From CBDFMG01 sp965221205 [NCBI: bacterium] (GTDB taxonomy: Bacteria > SM23-31), in NCBI GenBank assembly GCA_965221205.1, contig OZ244870.1, forward strand, positions 2,294,001 through 2,358,000: a stretch of DNA of 64,000 nucleotides, written 5' to 3'. The position numbers and the translations under genes are program-made. Each line of letters starts with the position of its first letter. The stretch's first letter is position 1. Positions 36,773 to 47,125 of this stretch are shown piece by piece. The notes below the pieces were generated by a model. The model was given only the letters and a program-made list of their open reading frames with translations, made no database searches and was not told the DNA's origin.

Positions 36773-39700
36773 ATGAGCAAAATTCATGACAAAAATCCTT
36801 TATTGATCTGTTTATTTGCATTGTTGATCTTGAACATGGTCAATGAAAAGGTGTCTGCTCAATCCCTCACAATAACACAAAAAATAAGCCAATACCTGCA
36901 CGTTGATTCCATTGCAGTTACTCAGCACGATACTGTTTTTTCCGTCGCTCCTTCTATTATTCAGATAGATACTGCATATATTGTCTTTCAAGATTCAACA
37001 TTTTCTATCCACTATAAGTATTTGATAGGAAAAAATCAGCTTATTGTTGAATCTTCTCCGGTTATTGGTTCAATTCTCATTTTACATACCTATAAAGTCC
37101 CCTTTGTCAACGACTATTCATACGCGAAAAGACAAAAGGTGTATCTCGTAAGTGACTCGACCAAAAAAGGACAGGCAGTCATAGAATCTTCTTCAGAAAC
37201 TGCGGATGAGAGATTAATAGTACCTTCACTCTTTAAAAGCGGAAGCTTAACCCGCTCTTTTGCCATTGGTTCGAATTCTGGTTTAGAACTAAAATCCGGT
37301 CTCAATATGCAAATTAGAGGAAAGTTAGGAGATAATTATGAGCTTAAGGCAGTATTGACTGATCAAAATGTCCCTTTGCAGCCGGAAGGTAACACCAAGA
37401 CACTTAATGAGATAGATAATGTGTATATCGATATTACAGGTCCTGGTGTAGTTTCGCGGTTCGGGGATTTTTATTTGAGAAAATCGGGAGGGCAATTCGC
37501 ATCGGTTTCAAAAAAAATGACGGGTGTGTCGCTGCAATCGGAATATAAGAATAATGATATGTCATTTGCTTTTGCCACTTCAGAAGGGCAGTTTCACAGT
37601 ATGCGAATATTAGGATTGGAAGGAAGTCAGGGACCATATTTACTGACAGGAAAAAATAATGAACGCAGAATCATTGTATTGGCAGGAACGGAAAAAGTAT
37701 ATATAGATGGAAATGTGATGGTGCGGGGAGAGGATAATGATTATGTAATCGATTATACTTCCGCTCAAATTACGTTCACTCGAAACAGGCTTATCACCGG
37801 TGACAGCCGGATTGTTATCGATTTTCATTACAGTGATGGAAATTTCAAAAATAGTTTTTATTCTGTTGGAATGACGAATAAGGTACAAGACGCTGGTTTT
37901 TCGTATAGCGCTTCGATTATGAGGGAAGGCGATAATAAGGATAATCCACAAATCGGAAGTTTTTCCGAATCTGATTTGGCAACATTAGCAAATGTGGGGG
38001 ATAATCCCATACTATCTGCAGAGAAGAGTATACGTTTTGTAGGTGACGGTCAAGGCACATACAAAAAGGTTATAAATGGAGAAATTGAATATTTTGAATA
38101 CGCGGACTCGGCAGATTACAGAGTACAGTTTTCTAATGTTGGTGATAGTAATGGTGATTATGAGTTTGAACGCATTGGTGTTTACAGCTATGTGGGGGGA
38201 AAACGGGGCAGCTATACTCCTGCAGTGGTTTTACCACTGCCAAAGTCACATTCAGTGGCAAATGTTTCATTGGGTTTTCGTGATGGTAATATACCAGTGC
38301 ATTTTAACGCGGAATATGCGTTATCGACTTTCGACAATAACATTCTATCAGGAAAAAACGATAATGATAACAATGGAAGCGCGTTAGCTTTAGAACTGGG
38401 TATAGTACCATCCAATGTAAAGCTTTTTGGGTCATCTCTTGGAACTGCTTCTGTCACGGCAAAAATCAGAAAAACCGATGAGCGATTCAATCCGTTAGAC
38501 AGAACAACACAAGTTGAATTTGACCGACAATGGGATTTAACTGAACAAACAATATCAGGTGAGCGTATCGTCGAAATCGAAGCAGATTACAAACCGGTCA
38601 GCTCGGTGACAATACGTCCTTCACTGGGCTCCTTAAAATTGTTAGATCGGTTCAATTCCAATCGGCAGTCTGTTTTGGTAGCTATTCAAAATACGGTTTT
38701 GCCGGTAATGCAGTACCGGATTGAAAATGTCGCGAGTGAGAATGACGGTGTTGCGCAGGATTGGCTCAGGCAAAAAGGTACAGCTTCGTATAGGGTACAT
38801 GGATTTACTCCTTCAGTTGTATTCGAACGTGAATCGAAAAATAATACAGAACTAAAAGAGCAAGGATTTGGATTTAATGATGTTTCAGGGAAACTCCAGT
38901 ATGATCGGAATACAAATTTGACTATGTACGGGATTTTTCAGGTTCGAAATGATGAGCGGTACAGAGGTGGCATTGTGCAGCCATATTCAAAAGCAGAAAA
39001 CAAATCATTTTTTCTCGAATACAAGCAAAATACGGGATTTTATTCCCGCTTTAATGTTGTACGCAGAGTGAGGACTCTGCATGAAAATAACCTGAAAATT
39101 CATACAAATCTGGCTGATTTGAAAACACAATCATCCTTTCTGGATGGAGCTGTTAAAGCAAAAATGGATATTCAGATGTCCCGTGAAAAAATACCGCAAA
39201 AGGAACAGGTGTTTTTGTCGGTTAATGAGGGTGGGGGTTCGTTTTCATTTGACGAAAGAAGTCAGGAATATATTCCTGATCAGAATGGCACCTTTCGACT
39301 CAGAACTTTCACAACTGATAAATTGATAGGTGTAGAGCGTGAAAAAGTCGGCGTTACGCTTAATTTTAATCCTGTAAGGATGAAAAATCTCAATGAATCA
39401 TTTCATTTTCTCAAAAATTTAAGATCAACAACGATAGTGAGATATGAAAATAGTACAGAAGATGAAAGTGGAAGCACCAATACTCCATCAAATCGCAATC
39501 CGGTTTTTCGCCGTTTCAACATTAGTCAGGACCTTTTTCTATTAGAAAAACAAGAAGGATTCAATGTGAGAATAAGAAATGTGATTAGAAAGACCGATAA
39601 CAATCAGTTTATTGCACGGAGTGAGACGAGGGACACCTTTGAGCACTCTTTTCGTATACGTTCAAGAATACATTCATCCACAACGCTTGAATCCACGGTT

Positions 39701-40153
39701 GAGTATAACCGGTTATTCAAAAACGTTGTGAATAATGCACTTTTAAATCATAATTTAAAGACTATAAAAGGTGATATGACGCTTACTATGCGTCCAACAC
39801 AGAGCTGGAGATTAGCTCTTGTAACTTCAGTTGCACGGCAAACAGACAATATCAGTGAGTTTACACAGGTGTCCTATTTTACCTTGAAACCTTCGCTTGA
39901 AAGAGGATTTTTTAAAACAGGAAGAATCACAGGGGATGTGCAATGGTTTCATGTCCGGTCAAGACAGGGAGACTATCTTCCATTTGATTTTGCAGAAGGA
40001 AATCAACCCGGCAACAACTATGTATGGTCTCTGAATGTCAATTACAGAACAACACAGAATTTCAATACATCATTTAAATATTTGGGGAACAGAAAAACTC
40101 GACATGATAGGACATTTCATACAATGCGGGCAGAAATGCAGATTCTATTTTAA
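36773..40153 (+). CDS. giant outer-membrane beta-barrel-type protein
   Basis: 1126 aa from the ATG at 36773 (a TTG at 36755 would add six residues). Signal peptide ends V-S-A-Q. Residues 130-360 contain a conserved block: L-T-R-S-F-A-I-G-S-N-S-G-L, then T-D-Q-N-V-P-L-Q-P-E-G-N-T, which I associate with large surface proteins of FCB-type bacteria. The remaining 750 residues alternate polar and hydrophobic residues as in long beta-barrels. It ends with a Phe (Q-I-L-F), the usual sorting signal for the Bam machinery. The BamA-like gene overlaps its end by 50 bp. Function unknown. Confidence 0.75.
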   Translation: MSKIHDKNPLLICLFALLILNMVNEKVSAQSLTITQKISQYLHVDSIAVTQHDTVFSVAPSIIQIDTAYIVFQDSTFSIHYKYLIGKNQLIVESSPVIGSILILHTYKVPFVNDYSYAKRQKVYLVSDSTKKGQAVIESSSETADERLIVPSLFKSGSLTRSFAIGSNSGLELKSGLNMQIRGKLGDNYELKAVLTDQNVPLQPEGNTKTLNEIDNVYIDITGPGVVSRFGDFYLRKSGGQFASVSKKMTGVSLQSEYKNNDMSFAFATSEGQFHSMRILGLEGSQGPYLLTGKNNERRIIVLAGTEKVYIDGNVMVRGEDNDYVIDYTSAQITFTRNRLITGDSRIVIDFHYSDGNFKNSFYSVGMTNKVQDAGFSYSASIMREGDNKDNPQIGSFSESDLATLANVGDNPILSAEKSIRFVGDGQGTYKKVINGEIEYFEYADSADYRVQFSNVGDSNGDYEFERIGVYSYVGGKRGSYTPAVVLPLPKSHSVANVSLGFRDGNIPVHFNAEYALSTFDNNILSGKNDNDNNGSALALELGIVPSNVKLFGSSLGTASVTAKIRKTDERFNPLDRTTQVEFDRQWDLTEQTISGERIVEIEADYKPVSSVTIRPSLGSLKLLDRFNSNRQSVLVAIQNTVLPVMQYRIENVASENDGVAQDWLRQKGTASYRVHGFTPSVVFERESKNNTELKEQGFGFNDVSGKLQYDRNTNLTMYGIFQVRNDERYRGGIVQPYSKAENKSFFLEYKQNTGFYSRFNVVRRVRTLHENNLKIHTNLADLKTQSSFLDGAVKAKMDIQMSREKIPQKEQVFLSVNEGGGSFSFDERSQEYIPDQNGTFRLRTFTTDKLIGVEREKVGVTLNFNPVRMKNLNESFHFLKNLRSTTIVRYENSTEDESGSTNTPSNRNPVFRRFNISQDLFLLEKQEGFNVRIRNVIRKTDNNQFIARSETRDTFEHSFRIRSRIHSSTTLESTVEYNRLFKNVVNNALLNHNLKTIKGDMTLTMRPTQSWRLALVTSVARQTDNISEFTQVSYFTLKPSLERGFFKTGRITGDVQWFHVRSRQGDYLPFDFAEGNQPGNNYVWSLNVNYRTTQNFNTSFKYLGNRKTRHDRTFHTMRAEMQILF

Positions 40154-41900
40154 ATCTGCTTGCTTTTTGATCAGTATATTGTTAATCCTTTGCATTCATT
40201 ATTCAGAACTGATTGCTCAGGAAGAAACAATCACAATCGGAACTCTTTCGATAACGGGAAATACATTGCTTTCTGAAGAAGAATTGGTTTCATCTGTTTC
40301 AATAGCTCTGCCAGGTACTTTTCGACTACGAGATTTTAAAAATACAATTTCAAAGTTACTCAACTCCTACCACGAACGTGGTTATATTGCGGCTGTTATC
40401 GATTCAGTTTCATTGATACCCGATGCTGAACGAGACGATTACAAAGCGAATGTTTACCTTACCGAAGGGAGTATTTTTCTTATTGGGTCAGTTACATTAT
40501 CCGGGATTTCTGAAAAAGAGTATAATGATATTGAAGATCTTTTGCCTGATCCCAATATGATTTTCACACAAAATCTGGCAGAAAATACGGCAGCAAAGAT
40601 TACAAGCTATTATGAGGAAATTGGCTATCCTTACAGCTTAATTAATAACAAGTTATTAAATATAACTTCAAGTGACAGTTTAAGAAAAAAACATGTCGAT
40701 GTTGAGTTTGCTATTTCCAAAAATAGTTTTGTAAAAATTGATTCTATTATCGTAAAAGGTCTTGAGTATACTCAGCCAAAGGTAGTAATCCGTGAAGGAA
40801 GGATTAAAGTCGGAGATTCTTTTCGTGCTCAAGATATTGAACAGTCACATGATTATTTATTACAGTTACCCTATTTATCTGATGTGCAAATGCCTGAACT
40901 TTTTGAAGCCGAGAATGGGAAATCAATCCTACGCTATGGCGTATCGGAAGGAAAATCGAATAATTTCAGCGGTCTTATCGGATATATACCTTCTACTTTC
41001 GGTACAAACGGTTATTATATCGGAACATTTGCAATGGATTTAGGTAATTTGTTTGGATCGGGCAGAAGATTTCAAGGCGAGTGGCAGAAACTTGATAGAT
41101 CTTCTCAAAAACTTCGTGTCTTTTATGAGGAACCCTGGGTGGGAGGAATTCCGCTGTCTTTAAGCGCGCAAATTGAACAATCACTTCAGGATTCAAGCTA
41201 TATTAAACGTGCCTTTATTCTGGGATCTGGTTATCAATTAAGCAGTGCGCTTCAAGCCCATCTATCAATCGGGACCGAAATGGTTATCGCTGAAGAATTA
41301 GCCAAAAGTGAATTTGGTTTGTCCAATAGTACCGGAACACTGATTCAGGCAGGAATTTCGTATAATAAACTTGATTACAGATTGAATCCCCGAAAAGGGA
41401 TCTTATATACAACAAGCGTAACGCATCAAAAAAGAAAACTGAACTCTGAAAATGATATTGATAAAGATAATGTGACTGATAAAAAGATAAATGCCGATTT
41501 TGAGCTGGCGTATCCGTTACAAAGACGCCTTGTCACTTATCTGCATGGAGCATGGAATCAAACAACATCATCCGAGCAAAGAGTGCCTATTAGTGAACAA
41601 TGGTATCTGGGAGGCAGCAGTTCGCTCAGGGGATTCCGGGAAAAGCAGTTTATTGCGAGTAAAATTGCTTGGTATAATTTAGAGTTGCGCTATCTAAACA
41701 GCCGTGATTCACGTCTGTTTCTCTTTTTCGATGGCGGTTTTTTTCAAAATCAAGGCGAAAATTCACACAATAAGTTTGGATACGGCTTTGGATTCAGGAC
41801 AGATTCCCGAATCGGAATGGTGGGATTTGATTTCGGATTAAGTACACAGGATGAGTTCAGTGATGGAAAAATCCATTTTACTGTACAAAATGCCTTTTAA
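40104..41900 (+). CDS. BamA/TamA-like Omp85 outer-membrane assembly protein
   Basis: 598 aa from the ATG at 40104, overlapping the previous gene by 50 bp; an ATG at 40035 is possible but the extension reads through the upstream gene. Signal peptide ends near L-I-A-Q. Three POTRA domains follow (about residues 20-290; I-G-T-L-S-I-T-G-N-T-L-L, I-G-S-V-T-L-S-G-I, I-D-S-I-I-V-K-G-L), then an Omp85 barrel with the L-R-G-F motif and a C-terminal Phe. With three POTRAs it is shorter than BamA. It may be a dedicated insertase for its giant neighbour. Confidence 0.85.
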   Translation: MIGHFIQCGQKCRFYFKSACFLISILLILCIHYSELIAQEETITIGTLSITGNTLLSEEELVSSVSIALPGTFRLRDFKNTISKLLNSYHERGYIAAVIDSVSLIPDAERDDYKANVYLTEGSIFLIGSVTLSGISEKEYNDIEDLLPDPNMIFTQNLAENTAAKITSYYEEIGYPYSLINNKLLNITSSDSLRKKHVDVEFAISKNSFVKIDSIIVKGLEYTQPKVVIREGRIKVGDSFRAQDIEQSHDYLLQLPYLSDVQMPELFEAENGKSILRYGVSEGKSNNFSGLIGYIPSTFGTNGYYIGTFAMDLGNLFGSGRRFQGEWQKLDRSSQKLRVFYEEPWVGGIPLSLSAQIEQSLQDSSYIKRAFILGSGYQLSSALQAHLSIGTEMVIAEELAKSEFGLSNSTGTLIQAGISYNKLDYRLNPRKGILYTTSVTHQKRKLNSENDIDKDNVTDKKINADFELAYPLQRRLVTYLHGAWNQTTSSEQRVPISEQWYLGGSSSLRGFREKQFIASKIAWYNLELRYLNSRDSRLFLFFDGGFFQNQGENSHNKFGYGFGFRTDSRIGMVGFDFGLSTQDEFSDGKIHFTVQNAF

Positions 41901-41909
41901 ATTATAGTC

Positions 41910-42734
41910 ATGATAAAATCTCTTATATATTCAATCCGTCCGGTGAATGCTCTTCTTGCTGCTGTTTCTGCATGGGTTGGTTACTATTTCAGCTCGGGGC
42001 TGAATACTACAGCACACGTGTATTATGCTTGCCTGGCCGCAGCATTCGTCTGTGCAGGAGGCAATGTTTGGAACGATTATTTTGACTGCACAATTGATCA
42101 GATTAACAAACCTTATAGATCGTATGCATCGGGGATGATTCCGAACTCAACAATGGTGCTAATGGGAGTCAGTTTTTTATGTTCAGGCATGGTTCTCAGT
42201 TTGTTTATCAATAAACAAGCTGCCATTATTGCAAGTGCGGCTATTGCCGTAGTTATGCTCTACAATATCTATGTAAAACGAGTTGTTCTGCTTGGCAACA
42301 TATTGATTGCTGTCTTATCAGGATTTACCTTTCTATTTGGAGCTGCAGCAGGGCAAGGTATGCAATATGCGATAATTCCTGCTGTTTTTGCATCACTTTA
42401 TCATTTAGGACGTGAAGTACTCAAAGACGTAGAAGATCGAAAAGGTGACCGCCAGCTTGATATTAATACATTTCCGATAAAATACGGTAATAAAGCTGCG
42501 GTAATAGCAGCTAATATAATTTTCAGTGTTGTAATAGTAGCAACACTCATTCCTTATATTTTTCTTGATTACAGTCTGTTGTATTTACTGATTGCAGTTG
42601 TAGGAGTCGATTTACTTGTCATTGTTGTTATATTTTTGAGTTGGATTGCGCAAGATCCACCCCACATGCACCGGATAAATAACATTTTGAAAATCGGAAT
42701 GATATTCGGATTAATTGCTCTACTATTTAAATGA
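41910..42734 (+). CDS. UbiA-family prenyltransferase
   Basis: 274 aa with about eight membrane helices. The first Asp-rich site is N-V-W-N-D-Y-F-D (about residues 53-60) and the second is D-V-E-D-R-K-G-D. UbiA enzymes attach a polyprenyl chain to an acceptor (quinone ring, haem, or glycerol phosphate lipid). The pattern N-D-Y-F-D-x-x-x-D-x-x-N-K-P fits the geranylgeranylglycerol-phosphate branch as well as others. Neighbouring cdsA and pgsA-like genes make a lipid acceptor attractive, but that is inference. Confidence 0.85.
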   Translation: MIKSLIYSIRPVNALLAAVSAWVGYYFSSGLNTTAHVYYACLAAAFVCAGGNVWNDYFDCTIDQINKPYRSYASGMIPNSTMVLMGVSFLCSGMVLSLFINKQAAIIASAAIAVVMLYNIYVKRVVLLGNILIAVLSGFTFLFGAAAGQGMQYAIIPAVFASLYHLGREVLKDVEDRKGDRQLDINTFPIKYGNKAAVIAANIIFSVVIVATLIPYIFLDYSLLYLLIAVVGVDLLVIVVIFLSWIAQDPPHMHRINNILKIGMIFGLIALLFK

Positions 42735-42741
42735 GTTATTA

Positions 42742-42782
42742 GAGAATACTTACATTACAGGTAAGTATTCTCACCTTTTTTA
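42742..42782 (+). terminator. rho-independent terminator after the prenyltransferase gene
   Basis: GAGAATACTTAC (42742-42753) pairs perfectly with GTAAGTATTCTC (42761-42772) around a 7-nt loop, followed by ACC and a run of T. It begins 8 bp past the stop, so cdsA needs its own promoter in 42783-42854. Confidence 0.9.
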
Positions 42783-42854
42783 TGCTTTCAATAAAAGTAT
42801 AAATCCCTTATATTTAAAAGTTGCTCATGAGACAAATGGGATAGAATATATCAT

Positions 42855-43691
42855 ATGAACTTATCCTGGGATAAAAATCTTCGCCACCGGTTAATGGTCG
42901 GTTTAACAGGTGGTCCGCTGATTCTTCTAAGTGCCTTTGTCGGCAGTTGGTATTTTTTTACACTTATAGCAATAATTGTCATGTTTTCGCTGCAGGAATT
43001 TCAATTGATTGGCTCTGCGAAAGGATTTGCAAAATTTGAACCACTAGGATATCTATTTGCTCTGGGAACAATTGTTGAATTGTATCTTAATGGAACGTCT
43101 CGGATTTTCCTGTTTCTACTGATTTATTTCATTGTTCTCTTGGTGTTTGCAGCATTAATTAATAAACCGAATAAACTTGAAGAAATATCATATCGATGTG
43201 TTACGACACTTTATGTGCCGCTCTTCCTTGGCAGTTTCTTATTATTACGTGAATTTCCGTTCCAGTCCGGATATGATACGGGAGGAAAAATTGCCGTAAC
43301 AATATTCGGAAGCATTTGGGTACTGGATACGTTTGCCTATTTTGCGGGTAAGTTATTCGGTCGTCATAAGCTTTTTCCCCGTGTCAGCCCCAAAAAAACG
43401 GTTGAAGGAGGCATCGGCGGGTTCATTGGAGCGATGGCCGTTTTTTATATATCAAGTGAATATTATTGTACAGAATTACCTGTTTTTCATGCGTTAGTTC
43501 TTGGCGTTATTATAGGAATTACTGGACAGTTAGGTGATATAGTAGCATCTTTTTTTAAACGGCAGATGAACACTAAGGAATCATCCGCAATCCTGCCGGG
43601 ACACGGTGGTTTTCTTGACCGATTCGACAGCCTCATCTTTGTCAGTCCGTTTGCATATTTCTACTTCACGTTGCTGCTTTCCAGTATTTAG
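42855..43691 (+). CDS. cdsA: phosphatidate cytidylyltransferase
   Basis: 278 aa with about seven helices. The CdsA signature near the C-terminus is intact: G-D-I-V-A-S-F-F-K-R, K-E-S-S-A-I-L-P-G-H-G-G-F-L-D-R-F-D-S, with the preceding R-V-S-P-K-K-T-V-E-G-G-I-G-G. It converts phosphatidic acid and CTP to CDP-diacylglycerol, the precursor for the next enzyme. Located in the inner membrane. Confidence 0.96.
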   Translation: MNLSWDKNLRHRLMVGLTGGPLILLSAFVGSWYFFTLIAIIVMFSLQEFQLIGSAKGFAKFEPLGYLFALGTIVELYLNGTSRIFLFLLIYFIVLLVFAALINKPNKLEEISYRCVTTLYVPLFLGSFLLLREFPFQSGYDTGGKIAVTIFGSIWVLDTFAYFAGKLFGRHKLFPRVSPKKTVEGGIGGFIGAMAVFYISSEYYCTELPVFHALVLGVIIGITGQLGDIVASFFKRQMNTKESSAILPGHGGFLDRFDSLIFVSPFAYFYFTLLLSSI

Positions 43692-43844
43692 GAGTAGATT
43701 TAATTCTTTTTACTAAATATGCTGTACGATAATTATTTTTTAAGATAATTTTTCTGTCTTCAAATCACATAAAATTTACTGTTGTTATTGCATGATTATT
43801 CATATATTTATCAGTCTGAATTCCACATTACCTTCTTAATGCTA

Positions 43845-44363
43845 ATGATTAAAGATTTGATTCTCATTTCTAATTTACTCAGCGTTATCCGGATACTGTT
43901 AGTGCCGGTGGTAATGTATTATCTGTCTCTTGATGATGGTACACGGAATGCAGTTATTTTTACAATTATCGCTATTCTTACCGATTATTTCGATGGACTT
44001 TATGCACGAAAGTTCAATCAAGTTACCGAACTAGGTAAGATTATTGATCCTCTGGCAGATAAAATTGCTGTTGCTGGTGTTTTACTAGCGCTCGTTCTCT
44101 TCAGAGATTTTCCTCTCTGGGCATTGATGTTGATACTGCTCAGAGATGTGATTATTTTACTGTTCGGAATATATGTTATGAAAACAATGGATTATGTTCC
44201 ATCGTCTAATATGCTTGGTAAAATAACGGTTTTGATTTATGCCTTTTTGATACTCTCATACATGATTAATATCGAAAGTATCAAGCTCTATGTCTTGTAT
44301 TTATCGTTACTATTATTATTTCTTTCTTTGTTCGGATACTACAGGACTGTATTGAAAAAGTAA
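43845..44363 (+). CDS. pgsA: CDP-alcohol phosphatidyltransferase, PgsA-like
   Basis: 172 aa from the ATG at 43845; starts at 43839 or 43782 are possible. The CDP-alcohol motif is exact: D-G-L-Y-A-R ... G ... D-P-L-A-D (about residues 45-67), with the helix N-L-L-S-V-I-R-I-L-L-V-P before it as in PgsA. It most likely makes phosphatidylglycerol phosphate from CDP-diacylglycerol. About five membrane helices. The supply enzyme CdsA is just upstream; ispG follows after 28 bp. Confidence 0.85.
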   Translation: MIKDLILISNLLSVIRILLVPVVMYYLSLDDGTRNAVIFTIIAILTDYFDGLYARKFNQVTELGKIIDPLADKIAVAGVLLALVLFRDFPLWALMLILLRDVIILLFGIYVMKTMDYVPSSNMLGKITVLIYAFLILSYMINIESIKLYVLYLSLLLLFLSLFGYYRTVLKK

Positions 44364-44391
44364 TTCAAAAATAACATAAAAAATATGCTGT

Positions 44392-46308
44392 ATGGAATTA
44401 GTACAGAGTAAATACAAATATTGTGACAGCCTGCTTTCATACCGACGTCGAGAAAGCAGAGAAGTAGCCATTGGCAATACTCCATTAGGCGGTGTGCATC
44501 CGATACGTATTCAGTCCATGACTGTGACACCAACTATGGATACTGATGAAACGGTTGCAGAATCGATACGAATAATTGATTCAGGGAGTGACTATGTCCG
44601 TATAACTGCTCCGAGTATAAGAGAAGCAGAAAATTTAGCGGTTATTAAGAAAAAGCTTCGCGATAAAGGGTATAATCATCCGCTTATTGCGGATATTCAT
44701 TTCACACCAAACGCAGCAGATGTCGCAGCCCGGATTGTAGAAAAAGTGCGGATCAATCCGGGAAATTATGCAGACCGAAAGAAATTCAGTGTTACCGAAT
44801 ATACTGATTCTCAATATAACGAAGAACTTGAACGAATTCATGACCGGTTTACTCCTCTAGTAAAAATTTGTAAAGAATACGGAACAGCAATGCGTATCGG
44901 GACAAATCACGGTTCACTGTCTGATAGAATTATGAATAGATACGGAGATACGCCGCTCGGTATGGTTGAGTCGGCAATGGAGTTTATCAGAATCTGTGAG
45001 GATAACCGCTATTTCGATATAGTCCTCTCAATGAAAGCCAGTAATCCGCTTGTTATGGTACAAGCCTATCGTCTGCTTGTCCATAGAATGGACATAGAAA
45101 ACATGAACTATCCACTGCATCTTGGAGTTACGGAAGCAGGTGAGGGTGAAGACGGGAGAATTAAATCAGCAATGGGTATTGGTGCACTTCTTGAAGATGG
45201 ACTTGGGGATACAATAAGAGTTTCCTTGACGGAACCACCGGAAGTTGAATCTCCAGTAGCATTGAAAATTGTAAACCGTTATACAAAGAGGGAATCTGAT
45301 TCAACCGATTTTACTGAATATGACAGCCCTGTCAATCCATTTGAATACATTCGAAAAACAAGTAAGGAAACTACCTTATTTGGCGGTAATCATCCACCGC
45401 AGGTAATCGCAGATCTTCACAATGAGGTATTGGATTACACGAATCTTGCAGCTATTGGATATTCCTATGACACTGCAACCGACACGTGGAGCATTGCCGA
45501 TGCAGCGGCAGATTTTGTATATTTGGGAAACAGCGAACCCAGCATTAATACCACACCTGCTTTGCAATGTATTTATGATTTTGAATACTGGGAATCTCTT
45601 AGAAATAACACGTCATCATTTCCGATTATACGTTGGAATCAGTATGATGCATCGCAATTTTCTCAAGGACAATTGCATTTTATTGAAATTCCGCTGGATG
45701 AATTTGACACCGATAAGCTTTCTTCTGTCACTAACGCGGTAATTGTCCTTAAAGGGAATAATAAGAGTACGTTACATGATTACCGTAAAGTGTATTATGA
45801 ATTTATACATAATGATATATTGCTTCCGGTTGTTCTGCAAAAAACGTATGTTATTACTGATGATGAAGAATTTCAACTTTTGAGCGCTATTGATATAGGA
45901 GGACTTCTCATTGATGGATTCGGAGATGGTGTATGGTTGAATCCGGGCAGCGAGCTTACTGTCCGTACTGCATTCGGAATTCTCCAGGCCAGCAGAACAC
46001 GCATCTCCAAAACAGACTACATCTCCTGTCCATCGTGCGGCAGGACCCTGTTTGATCTTCAAATAACAAGTGCGAAAATACGTGCCCGTACCGATCACCT
46101 GAAAGGTTTGAAAATCGGCATTATGGGGTGTATCGTTAATGGTCCGGGTGAAATGGTGGATGCAGACTATGGGTATGTCGGCTCCGGAGTCGGAAAAATC
46201 ACATTATACCGCGGTCAAGAAGTAATTAAAAAGAATATTCCAACAGAGCAGGCTGTCGATGCGCTTATTGAACTCATTCAGAAAGATGAAAACTGGTTTG
46301 ATCCGTAA
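44392..46308 (+). CDS. ispG: 4-hydroxy-3-methylbut-2-enyl-diphosphate synthase, long form
   Basis: 638 aa, far longer than the roughly 370 of E. coli. The N-terminal TIM-barrel (I-R-I-Q-S-M-T, I-A-D-I-H-F, I-R-I-N-P-G-N) and the C-terminal Fe-S domain are separated by a large insertion, the domain arrangement of Bacteroidetes, Chlamydiae and plants. Fe-S cysteines appear in S-C-P-S-C-G-R-T and G-C-I-V-N-G-P-G-E. The enzyme carries out the penultimate step of the MEP isoprenoid pathway, linking to the prenyltransferase upstream. Confidence 0.95.
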   Translation: MELVQSKYKYCDSLLSYRRRESREVAIGNTPLGGVHPIRIQSMTVTPTMDTDETVAESIRIIDSGSDYVRITAPSIREAENLAVIKKKLRDKGYNHPLIADIHFTPNAADVAARIVEKVRINPGNYADRKKFSVTEYTDSQYNEELERIHDRFTPLVKICKEYGTAMRIGTNHGSLSDRIMNRYGDTPLGMVESAMEFIRICEDNRYFDIVLSMKASNPLVMVQAYRLLVHRMDIENMNYPLHLGVTEAGEGEDGRIKSAMGIGALLEDGLGDTIRVSLTEPPEVESPVALKIVNRYTKRESDSTDFTEYDSPVNPFEYIRKTSKETTLFGGNHPPQVIADLHNEVLDYTNLAAIGYSYDTATDTWSIADAAADFVYLGNSEPSINTTPALQCIYDFEYWESLRNNTSSFPIIRWNQYDASQFSQGQLHFIEIPLDEFDTDKLSSVTNAVIVLKGNNKSTLHDYRKVYYEFIHNDILLPVVLQKTYVITDDEEFQLLSAIDIGGLLIDGFGDGVWLNPGSELTVRTAFGILQASRTRISKTDYISCPSCGRTLFDLQITSAKIRARTDHLKGLKIGIMGCIVNGPGEMVDADYGYVGSGVGKITLYRGQEVIKKNIPTEQAVDALIELIQKDENWFDP

Positions 46309-46445
46309 ATTGACTCAGGTTCACCTGTTCTGTTGAATTTAATAATGTTCTATTAAACTTTACTAAAAAGAAAGAAATGCCATCAGACTGACGACTATTA
46401 ATGAGTTGCACGTTAGCCGTTAGTTCAAGAATGCTGCTCAATAGT

Positions 46446-46754
46446 ATGGGAAAAATTACTACAGTAAAACAGTATTTTTTATTCGTGATTCTATTGACAT
46501 TGTGCTTCCAAATTAACTCGTGTTTTTGGATGATGAAAAAATCGAATTCAAAAAATTCGATTTTTAACAGAGAGTACGTCCTGTCTGTTATAGCTGAATC
46601 ACTTCATGAATTTGAATGGAATGATGCTGCCAAAAGGAGTTATTCTATATATCTTAAAAGCTTGAACGACTACTATTTCTTAAAAGATTACGAGACAGCA
46701 ATGATTCTATTTTTCGATACTATGGATCAAAATCCCAATGATGCCCGTGTATAG
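46446..46754 (+). CDS. small putative lipoprotein
   Basis: 102 aa from the ATG at 46446 (ATG 46401 is an alternative). A hydrophobic signal ends in Q-I-N-S-C, a lipobox-like site. The short mature part has helices with E-S-L-H-E-F-E-W-N-D-A-A and Y-E-T-A-M-I-L-F-F-D-T-M-D-Q-N-P-N-D-A-R, recalling one TPR unit. It stops where a second repeat would be expected, so it may be a truncated TPR lipoprotein. Confidence 0.5.
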   Translation: MGKITTVKQYFLFVILLTLCFQINSCFWMMKKSNSKNSIFNREYVLSVIAESLHEFEWNDAAKRSYSIYLKSLNDYYFLKDYETAMILFFDTMDQNPNDARV

Positions 46755-47125
46755 GTAACGGCTTGCGGGGTGCCAGGCACAGTTAGACGATGTTCCCAGC
46801 GCACTCAGGACACTGTGAATTTGTGATCAGAACAACTGTCGGGATTTTCATTATATTCGGGAATTCAGGAATAGAGAGATGAACTGAATCAGGTTTCACA
46901 GCAAAGAAGTGTAGTTTCGGAGCAGGCGCAGCAGAAAGGAATTATTGGTAAGTCCATTGCTGCAGTTACATGGCTGCCAAAAAAACAAGTGGACTGGTAA
47001 AAAACTGTTTTGGTTTCTTTGATTTTATATTGAAAAGACTTGATATAAGAGGCGAAATAAATATAATATATCCTATATATCGATATGTTGTGTCGAATGC
47101 TGTATAGTAATGAATCACACAATGT
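46755..47125. other. gene-poor segment before tRNA-Gly
   Basis: 371 bp. It contains GGTGCCAGGCAC (a near-palindrome around 46780-46791) and a 45-codon frame from an ATG at 46970 (M-A-A-K-K-T-S-G-L-V-K) that I cannot assign. Otherwise I see nothing recognisable; it presumably holds the tRNA promoter. Confidence 0.35.
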
